A stretch of DNA of 22,199 bases from CAZJJY01 sp964546445 (GTDB lineage Bacteria > Patescibacteriota > Microgenomatia > PFEM01 > JAPLYW01): NCBI GenBank assembly GCA_964546445.1, contig CAZJJY010000006.1, positions 1 to 22,199 of the forward strand, read 5' to 3'. Shown here in pieces: positions 13,701-20,232 of this stretch. Every line of letters starts with the position of its first letter. The stretch's first letter is position 1. Under the pieces are notes generated by a model. It had not been told where the DNA came from. It made no database searches and worked only from the letters and a program-made list of their open reading frames with translations. The translations under genes and the position numbers were made by a program.

Positions 13701-16495
13701 CTTGATACGTCATACTCTGAAATAACTGCTTTATCGCATTGTGCGCTACTATTACATGTTCTGTTTATTACTTCAGGAATATAATCAGGTTCCATCCTAA
13801 AAGGCTCATTAGGTCTTTTTGGTCTGAATTCGTAATGTAAATGGACACCACCCGTTCCTGAATTACTCATATAACCAATAAAGTCTCCTTGTTTAACAGG
13901 GCCTGATACCCTCCCTTGATTTGAAAGATGGAAATATTTCGTATCAAAATCAATCCCATCGCACGTTCCACTAATTGTAACATAGTAACCAGCTCCCGAT
14001 TTTTGTTCGCCAGTAGTAGCAGAACCTTCGTGAGTGGCATAAACAGGTGTACCTCTTGGTCTTTTAGCAATATCGATAGCTTCTTCACTGTGACACCAAG
14101 TTTTGCTAGGTTCGTAATTACAGTGTGAGGTTGCTCCTTCTGGACCTTGGGTTATTCTCCCACTTGTGGGCCAACCTTCAGGACATTCTCCAGGAGGGTC
14201 ACCAATAATAACTCTTGCTGAGGCAATTCCTTCACGTCTTCCTGTTTTCCCTTTAACTTCCAGGCCTAAAATGACAGTGTTAATAATAGCGGTATTTTCA
14301 AAGCCACTACCAAAACTTTTAACACATTCCTTAGTTAAAATTGTTGAAGGATTTATTTCATCTGGAAGTTCGCCAAAATTACAAGAACCTATTGAAGGAG
14401 GATTCCCTTCTGAAGAGGTAGAAAATTTATCACTTATTTCAGGATGAATTAAAACATAATCACCCTTAGGTTTTATGGTAATAATATATTTTACTTCAAT
14501 TGGTCCTTCTTCCGGTTTTGGATTATCGAATTTATTCTTTCCCTCTATTTTTTTTGTTAATTCAAAAAATTCAGATTCATAAGGAGAAATGACTTCTGCT
14601 TGTGTTTCACCTATTCCTTGGGGAAGAATAAAAGCCCCACTAACAACCATAACAATAAATATGGTTAGTCCGGCGATGATTGCAAATATGGTAATAATAA
14701 AAGGGCCGACAGACAAAGCAACTGGAAGAGTAGATATACTACTGAAAAAAGTTCCAATTCCTGAACTAATGATTCCAATGGTTGCTGGAGCAGCAACAAA
14801 ACTAACCAAGCCAATAGCGCCAATAGAAAGAGGGATAACTCCTATTAAAGCAAAAGGCATTGAAGCAAGAGATAAAATTGCACCCCCAGCAATAGCAAAC
14901 AAAAATGCTTTTTGAGGGTCACGGATAATTACCTGTATGAGGGAAACGCCTTTTTTAGCTAAAGCGATTACAACATCAGCAACTACAGAAATAGCCGCTA
15001 CTATCCACCCTGGTGGACCTGTAGCTGCTCCAACAGCAACAACCCCAGCCTTTATTCCTAATTTTAAGGCTATTTTTGTTCCAACTTTTGCTCCAAATTT
15101 TTTAAGACCCGATTTGAATGCTTTTCCAAAGGCTGTTTTAGCTAACCATTTAGCCGCTCTTCCAGTAATTTTACCCTTAATAAATTCAATCGGAGTTTTA
15201 TATTTCCCTCTAGTTAAAAATTTAACAAATTTTTGAGAAGTGTTACTAATAAAACGGAAACGATGAAGCCCTTCTTTGAGATAATAAGAATAACTCCCCT
15301 TTTCTTCATATAAGGCGTGTTTGTGAAGAGGAAGTTTCATCTGCAAGGGTTCATAATAAACTTCCTTTCGGCCAAGAAGCTTATCAAGTTCAGAATATCT
15401 TTCGATATTTTTAATAGCATTAGCATTAGGAGCTCTTTCACCAAGGTCTTTTGATACCTTAATTGCATTCTCAAGATATTTTATATAGGGGTGATTTTCT
15501 GTTAGGCCTTTTTCTTTTAGAACTTTAAAAGTTAGTTCAAGATCTTCCGTAAGCAATCCTTGCTTTATTAATTGATGATATTCTGGGTTTATATTATTAA
15601 TGGCAAGTCTTAAAGAAGCAATTCTGGGGGCGTAAAGACCTCTTTTAGCTAAAGATCCCCATAATCTGGGTTGTAGGATAGTAAAAGTGGTATTAGAGGT
15701 TAATCGAGACGATTCTGCTTCTTGTTGAAGTTCTATTTTTATCTTCTCAAATTCTTTTATTTGTTCATCTGATAAGGGATAGCCCTCAGATTCTTTTTTG
15801 GATTCTTTTGACTTTTCAAAAGGGACAAGTCTCCTAGGGATAGTACTTAAACTTTTAATTTCTCCAGAAATGTCCTCTGAAAGAATTTCTTTTTCTTGAG
15901 GGGTGATTTTATTTTCAGAAAAACCTAAACGACTAATAGTCTTGTTTATTTCTGGTTCAGATTTATTGATAAGACTCTGATATTCTTGAGGGGTAAAGAG
16001 GGTTACTTTGACTTTTGTTGGAGGAAGATTATCAATGATTTTATCAGTTAAATTCTTGGCGGCAATTCTAACTAATTCTGGGTTTGTTTTTAATCCAGGT
16101 TCCTTTGTCAAAAGACAACCATGAATCTTCTCAAAAAGGCTTTGGCGAATTTTTTTAATTTGTTCGTTTAAAGTCGGATAAGTGTATTCAATTTTTTTCT
16201 GTTGGAAATTATCAAATCCCTTTTCTAAATCGGCTTCGAGGATACTTTTAGGAGGGATATTTCTTACTGGTTGTTCGGGTGGTTGAGATAAAATTTCATA
16301 AATCTTTTTTTCGATCAAAGAAAGAAATTGAGGGTTATCTGGACTAAAACCTAGATTTAAAGAAGGTTCTATAATGATTTTGTTAAGGGCTTCTTGTTTA
16401 GCTAGGTGTTCAAAAGGCCATCGATCATCTTCAAGCTGGAGAGCGTAAACTAGGATTTGAAGATTCTCATATAATTTTCTGTCTTGTGGAGTCAT
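13697..16495 (-). CDS. Multi-TM protein with C-terminal M23 peptidase domain (VirB6-like/wall hydrolase candidate)
   Basis: This is a 932-aa modular protein. Residues 1 to about 430 are a charged, helical, presumably cytoplasmic region. A basic amphipathic stretch (440-480) leads into about five Gly/Ala-rich hydrophobic segments (480-625). An extracytoplasmic beta-rich segment follows (about 667-766, somewhat DUF11-like), then an M23 endopeptidase domain (about 790-892). M23 signs are H802 and D808 in CHSEEAIDIA, RGTPVYATHEG, H856 in YFHLS, the GPVKQGDFIGYMSNSGTGG strand and H885/H887 in HLHYEF. M23 enzymes cut peptidoglycan cross-bridges. Seven or more cysteines lie in the outer part, suggesting disulfides. 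In Gram-positive transfer systems a multi-TM VirB6-like protein and a wall hydrolase are usually separate genes next to VirB4. Here both appear to be joined. The M23 call is strong; the VirB6 role is inference. It overlaps VirB4 by four bases. Confidence 0.85.
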   Translation of the reverse strand: MTPQDRKLYENLQILVYALQLEDDRWPFEHLAKQEALNKIIIEPSLNLGFSPDNPQFLSLIEKKIYEILSQPPEQPVRNIPPKSILEADLEKGFDNFQQKKIEYTYPTLNEQIKKIRQSLFEKIHGCLLTKEPGLKTNPELVRIAAKNLTDKIIDNLPPTKVKVTLFTPQEYQSLINKSEPEINKTISRLGFSENKITPQEKEILSEDISGEIKSLSTIPRRLVPFEKSKESKKESEGYPLSDEQIKEFEKIKIELQQEAESSRLTSNTTFTILQPRLWGSLAKRGLYAPRIASLRLAINNINPEYHQLIKQGLLTEDLELTFKVLKEKGLTENHPYIKYLENAIKVSKDLGERAPNANAIKNIERYSELDKLLGRKEVYYEPLQMKLPLHKHALYEEKGSYSYYLKEGLHRFRFISNTSQKFVKFLTRGKYKTPIEFIKGKITGRAAKWLAKTAFGKAFKSGLKKFGAKVGTKIALKLGIKAGVVAVGAATGPPGWIVAAISVVADVVIALAKKGVSLIQVIIRDPQKAFLFAIAGGAILSLASMPFALIGVIPLSIGAIGLVSFVAAPATIGIISSGIGTFFSSISTLPVALSVGPFIITIFAIIAGLTIFIVMVVSGAFILPQGIGETQAEVISPYESEFFELTKKIEGKNKFDNPKPEEGPIEVKYIITIKPKGDYVLIHPEISDKFSTSSEGNPPSIGSCNFGELPDEINPSTILTKECVKSFGSGFENTAIINTVILGLEVKGKTGRREGIASARVIIGDPPGECPEGWPTSGRITQGPEGATSHCNYEPSKTWCHSEEAIDIAKRPRGTPVYATHEGSATTGEQKSGAGYYVTISGTCDGIDFDTKYFHLSNQGRVSGPVKQGDFIGYMSNSGTGGVHLHYEFRPKRPNEPFRMEPDYIPEVINRTCNSSAQCDKAVISEYDVSR

Positions 16496-18324
16496 GAGAT
16501 ATTTTTATCTTTAAATTCTTTTTCTAATTCTTCTCTTTTATCTTTTTGTTTTAGAAGCTCAGATGGTTTGGTAGTAATAAGTTTATGTTCGTCAGGGGAA
16601 GCAACAACTCTGGCGGCAACGTGATTAGGGCCGACAAAGAAAAGGCCTTCGCCAACGTCGGCTGCTAAAAGAAATTGTTTTTCTCCTTCGGACAGATAAA
16701 AGGTTTGGGCAATTTTATCAATAGCGGCTGGAGATTGTTTCATTAAAATTTGGATAGAAGAGTTGGTAATGATGGCTTTACCAAAGTCACTGACCAAAAA
16801 GTCTTCCACATCTTGGGTAATGGTGGTTAGGCCCAAGTAATATTTTCTGGCTCTTTTGGCGATGGAATAAAGGAAATTAGCCGAGTCAGGATATTTCATT
16901 AAATACCAAGCCTCATCAACAACTAAGATTCTTTTTTTCATTTCTTTTCTAATCCTAGTCCAAATATAATCAAGAATGATAAACATGGCAATAGGGCGGA
17001 GGGCTTCTTCCATATCTCTTAAGGAAAAGACTGTAAAAGGATTTTTAATATTAATATTTGAATGTTGATCAAAGATGCCCACGAATGATCCTTTGACAAA
17101 TTTTTCGATACGATCAGCTAGGGTCCGAGCTAGAGGATCTTCCATACCGATTAAAGCCTTGTAGAGATCTTCCATGAGAGGTGGTTCATTTTTCTGAGTG
17201 GCTGGATCACTGGTGATTCCTTTCATCTTGTAGGTTAAGACTAGGGCTCGGTCTAAAGCAGCCTCTTCAGAAGCAGAGATTTTACCCATAATAACTTTAA
17301 ACAAAGAATGTAAAGAAAGAATCTTTCTCCCTAGTTCATTTTCTCCTTCTTCATAAATTGCCGATAAATCAAAAGGGTTAATTTTAGCTTGGCTCCTGAA
17401 GCCAAAGGTAATATATTCTCCTCCAACGGCTTCAGATAAGGTTTTATATTCTGCCTCTGGGTCAACGACAACAACTTCGGTTCCAAACATCAATGATCTT
17501 AAGGCTTCCAGTTTAACCATGTATGATTTTCCCGCTCCTGATTTGGCAAAGATAACCGAATTGGCGTTTTCTAAAGTAAAACGATCAAAGATTATTAAAG
17601 AATCATTGTGTTCATTAATCCCATACATAATGCCTTCATTGGCGGTTAGTTCAGAAGAAGTAAAAGGAAAGGTGGTTGCTAAAGAAGTGGTATCCATATT
17701 ACGAGTGATCATTAATTTATCAATGCAAGTAGGAATGGTTGTTTTAAGACCATCTTCCATTTGTAAAGTAGCCTGTTTAGCAACAATGAGTAGAGAACCC
17801 AAAGTAGAAATAACTTCTTTGGTAACCTTATCTAATTCTTCTAATGATTTAGCTGGAATAGTGACATAAAGGCCGAATTGAAAGAATCTTTCAGCACCTC
17901 TAACTAATTGTTGTTGTAGACTACGAGCATCTTCTAGCTTGGCTTGGGTTGAAGGATTAATAATTCTTCCTCGTTCTAGATCAGTTTGGATTTCTGCTTC
18001 CATCTCGGCTGTTTTACGTCTCAGATTATCTAAAACACTTTTTCCTTCCACAGGATAGATATACATAGAGATTTGCATGGAATGATCGAAATTGATTAGA
18101 GGGGCTAACCAATTGGCCGAGACAAAGCGGGGATAACCAGCCACAAACAGAGTTCTAAAGTAACGATTACCAATCTTCAGATGATTAAAGTCAACCTCAA
18201 TGGCTGGGGGAGCAATAAGGTCCTTAACATCAACCATACCCTGACCTAATTCTTTTTGAGGTGATGGTGTAGGTTGTTGTATTGGTTCTGGTTGTTTACC
18301 CTTTTTTAGGAACGGTATTTCCAT
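16492..18324 (-). CDS. VirB4-like type IV secretion ATPase
   Basis: The 610-aa protein has a Pro/Gln-rich start (1-30), a CagE/VirB4 N-terminal domain (IEVDFNHLKIGNRYFRTLFV at about 42-61; FFQFGLYVTIPAKSLEEL) and a RecA-like ATPase domain. Walker A reads AKSGAGKS (260-267), followed by VVVVDPEAEY. Walker B is RILVVDEAW (D470, E471), and the TITQDVEDF motif lies near 501-509. VirB4 ATPases power assembly and substrate transfer in type IV secretion and conjugation and sit at the inner face of the membrane. The first Gly of Walker A is Ala. The ATG at 18322-18324 lies 29 bases inside the preceding gene. The family assignment is firm; whether the substrate is DNA or protein is not shown. Confidence 0.93.
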   Translation of the reverse strand: MEIPFLKKGKQPEPIQQPTPSPQKELGQGMVDVKDLIAPPAIEVDFNHLKIGNRYFRTLFVAGYPRFVSANWLAPLINFDHSMQISMYIYPVEGKSVLDNLRRKTAEMEAEIQTDLERGRIINPSTQAKLEDARSLQQQLVRGAERFFQFGLYVTIPAKSLEELDKVTKEVISTLGSLLIVAKQATLQMEDGLKTTIPTCIDKLMITRNMDTTSLATTFPFTSSELTANEGIMYGINEHNDSLIIFDRFTLENANSVIFAKSGAGKSYMVKLEALRSLMFGTEVVVVDPEAEYKTLSEAVGGEYITFGFRSQAKINPFDLSAIYEEGENELGRKILSLHSLFKVIMGKISASEEAALDRALVLTYKMKGITSDPATQKNEPPLMEDLYKALIGMEDPLARTLADRIEKFVKGSFVGIFDQHSNINIKNPFTVFSLRDMEEALRPIAMFIILDYIWTRIRKEMKKRILVVDEAWYLMKYPDSANFLYSIAKRARKYYLGLTTITQDVEDFLVSDFGKAIITNSSIQILMKQSPAAIDKIAQTFYLSEGEKQFLLAADVGEGLFFVGPNHVAARVVASPDEHKLITTKPSELLKQKDKREELEKEFKDKNIS

Positions 18325-19129
18325 GATTAACTAAATCACTAATTTGGTTTTGAATATTATTTACTTTTTTCTTAGGTTGAGTTTCTTTTGGTTTTTCTTC
18401 TCCCTCTTGAGTTCTAAAAACAGCCTTGACCATTGGGGTTTGATATTGAGAAACATCGGCCATTTGTTGTCCAGCCGATTCGGGATTATAAATATCATAA
18501 AAAAGTCTAACCAGTTCATGATTGCTTAGCTGATGGGCCTTTAGGCCTAATCTTGAGAGTTGTCTCAAGAGATGATCTCTTTTAGGGTAAAGATTAATCT
18601 TAGCCTGTTGAACAATATATTCTTTATCCAAGACAGGGGCTTGTTTCTTCTTTTTACCAAAAGGAGAAAAAGCTAAAAGAGGAGGAAGATTTTTCTGAAT
18701 ACTTCCCTTGTTTAAGCCTAGCTCTAAAGCATTCATAGGAATAATTAAAAAGAATTTTTTATCTAAAACATTATTTTTCTGAACCGTTTTCTGAATAAAT
18801 TCTTTGTATTTAGTAATTTGCTCTTTCATTAATTGTCTTTTTTCTTTTGCTTCTCTTTCAGCCAGTAAGGCTAGATAAGAAGTGATATCTTTTCTGGTTG
18901 AACGAATAAAGATTTGAATAGGAAAAGTTAGTGAATTAAGCAAGGCCGCATAGGCAAAAATAGTCGCTTCCTGTTCTTTTTCAGAAAGTAGGCCAAAGTT
19001 AATGGCGGTGGTGCCAATAATTAAACAAGACGAACCGTTTTTGAGAATGACAACTCCCTCTAGAATATCTTCTATTTCAAGATGTTCTTGAGTAGAAGCT
19101 TTGATGGCAATCTTAGTTGGATCAGTCAT
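18296..19129 (-). CDS. TraC/VirB4 N-terminal-domain-like protein
   Basis: The 277-aa protein lacks any Walker motif. Its first 80 residues (IEDILEGVVILKNGSSCLII, INFGLLSEKEQEATIFAYAA, LNSLTFPIQIFIRSTRKDI) resemble the N-terminal module of TraC/VirB4 proteins. The middle has a Lys/Glu-rich coiled stretch (AEREAKEKRQLMKEQITKYK), and the tail is low-complexity and charged. It lies between PrgI and VirB4: one base after the PrgI stop, with a 29-base overlap into VirB4. It may be a stand-alone partner or scaffold of the ATPase. A frameshifted VirB4 is unlikely, because the downstream VirB4 has its own N-terminal domain. Confidence 0.8.
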   Translation of the reverse strand: MTDPTKIAIKASTQEHLEIEDILEGVVILKNGSSCLIIGTTAINFGLLSEKEQEATIFAYAALLNSLTFPIQIFIRSTRKDITSYLALLAEREAKEKRQLMKEQITKYKEFIQKTVQKNNVLDKKFFLIIPMNALELGLNKGSIQKNLPPLLAFSPFGKKKKQAPVLDKEYIVQQAKINLYPKRDHLLRQLSRLGLKAHQLSNHELVRLFYDIYNPESAGQQMADVSQYQTPMVKAVFRTQEGEEKPKETQPKKKVNNIQNQISDLVNHGNTVPKKG

Positions 19130-19130
19130 A

Positions 19131-20081
19131 TTAGTTCATAATTTGATGATTATTAACTCCTCCTTCTATTTTTTGTTTCGCTCTGATTTCTATTGGTTGG
19201 ATGATCTTTCCTTTAGTTTCAAGGTTGATAATATCAAACAAGAGCCCTTCTTTTTCAACTTCAATTTCGTATTGACCATTTTGTAGTGGAGTGGCGATTA
19301 AAAATTGACCGACTTTATTAGTCTTTAAGGCTCTGACAGGTAATCCTTGAGGATCTCTAATTTCTAAAATAGCTCCTTCAACAATCATTCCCTGATTATC
19401 CAAGACCATCCCGACAACAATATTGGGTTTTTCTGGTGTTTCAGGAATGGGTAAATCTTCATTAATTTTAGCCTCGACAGTTGGTTTTTTAGGACGCTTT
19501 GGTTTTTGAGGTAAAATAATCTCTGGTTCCACTTGAGTAGAAAAAGGTCGGGGTTTCATTTCTGGTTGTGGTGTTGGGACAACCTGTGGTTGAGGAACAG
19601 ATTGGAAAAGATGATCAACTTCATTTAGAAATTCTTCCTCCTTTTTATCTAAAGGATCTTTGTCTTCTTCAGCGTAAGGCAAAGAAGTAAGATACTGATC
19701 AATATTTCCTTTTTTTTCAGATATTGGACCTTCAGGTTTTGTTAGTGGTATACCTATTTTTTGAGAAGTAGGTTTAAAAATATCAGGTCTTTTAGTTCTT
19801 TTTGTCCAAATAAATTGAGTCGGTGAAAAAGTTGCTTTTAGAAAAGCAAGAAACCAAACACTAAGTGGTCTTTCATTGATAGGCAAAAAAGCAAAGGCAA
19901 AACCCAAAAAACCAAGAAAGATAACCAAAGGCCATTTTAAAATTCCAGATATAGGAAGAGCATAAGCGGCAATGGCAAGGACCCCTCCAGCGGCTAATTG
20001 AGCAAACTGTTTAAGAGTCATATCTCCGATTAACCGGAATTCGTATGAAGCTATATGTTGTGGGACAGGATGTTGTTCCAT
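19131..20081 (-). CDS. PrgI-like membrane protein fused to a carboxypeptidase-regulatory-like domain
   Basis: The 316-aa protein opens with a PrgI-family module (VPQHIASYEFRLIGDMTLKQ at 6-25, then two hydrophobic helices at about 31-48 and 50-67, then NERPLSVWFLAFLKATFSP). PrgI proteins are small membrane partners encoded just before VirB4 in Gram-positive transfer systems, exactly as here. A Pro/Gln/Lys-rich linker (about 100-218) leads to a beta-sandwich-like domain (about 219-302: GMVLDNQGMIVEGAILEIRD, TNKVGQFLIATPLQNGQYEI) of the carboxypeptidase-regulatory type. The C-terminal addition is unusual for PrgI. A Shine-Dalgarno AGAGG at 20090-20094 supports the ATG at 20079-20081. It is the first gene of the operon. 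Confidence 0.87.
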   Translation of the reverse strand: MEQHPVPQHIASYEFRLIGDMTLKQFAQLAAGGVLAIAAYALPISGILKWPLVIFLGFLGFAFAFLPINERPLSVWFLAFLKATFSPTQFIWTKRTKRPDIFKPTSQKIGIPLTKPEGPISEKKGNIDQYLTSLPYAEEDKDPLDKKEEEFLNEVDHLFQSVPQPQVVPTPQPEMKPRPFSTQVEPEIILPQKPKRPKKPTVEAKINEDLPIPETPEKPNIVVGMVLDNQGMIVEGAILEIRDPQGLPVRALKTNKVGQFLIATPLQNGQYEIEVEKEGLLFDIINLETKGKIIQPIEIRAKQKIEGGVNNHQIMN

Positions 20082-20106
20082 AGGCAGGGCCTCTTAGTTA
20101 ATAATG

Positions 20107-20119
20107 ATAACTAAGTTAT
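20107..20119. promoter_or_regulatory. 13-bp palindrome, possible operator
   Basis: ATAACT-A-AGTTAT is a perfect inverted repeat with a one-base centre. It overlaps the candidate -10 of the PrgI operon, a position where a repressor could block transcription. No regulator gene is identified. Confidence 0.35.
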
Positions 20120-20123
20120 AGCA
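20115..20123 (-). promoter_or_regulatory. Candidate extended -10 promoter for the PrgI-VirB4 operon
   Basis: On the minus strand TGCTATAAC is an extended -10 (TG-n-TATAAC), 33 bases before the start codon. No good -35 is visible. It overlaps the palindrome at 20107-20119. Confidence 0.4.
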
Positions 20124-20185
20124 GTAAGTTCAACTGCATAAAACATGATCAAATTACAAGCTAAACAGAACATTTATTTTAATGA

Positions 20186-20215
20186 TTGGTATTTAATTGG
20201 TATATTTTGTATAAT
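20186..20215 (+). promoter_or_regulatory. Candidate promoter for the 590-aa gene
   Basis: TTGGTA (20186-20191), an 18-base spacer and a consensus TATAAT (20210-20215) precede the gene, with an AAAGG ribosome site five bases before the ATG. ATTGGTAT occurs twice (20185-20192 and 20196-20203) around the -35. Confidence 0.55.
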
Positions 20216-20232
20216 AACTTAGAAAGGTTTAT

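Noticed and set aside
14166..15236. Several plus-strand open frames opposite the 932-aa gene
   Set aside because: They lie wholly inside a gene with clear M23 motifs, have no ribosome sites, and their Pro/Ala/Thr-rich products are antisense readings of a Gly/Ala-rich TM region.
18296..18324. Frameshifted single VirB4 gene
   Set aside because: The 610-aa protein has its own VirB4 N-terminal domain, and the upstream gene ends in a typical charged tail, so two genes are more likely.
12669..18324. TGA recoding to glycine (SR1/Gracilibacteria code)
   Set aside because: TGA ends the 343-aa and VirB4 genes at sensible places with ATGA overlaps or abutment, and no in-frame TGA interrupts a recognised family.
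12669..20081. Integrated conjugative element
   Set aside because: No integrase, relaxase, coupling ATPase or flanking direct repeats are visible in the window, so this cannot be claimed; the boundaries may lie outside.
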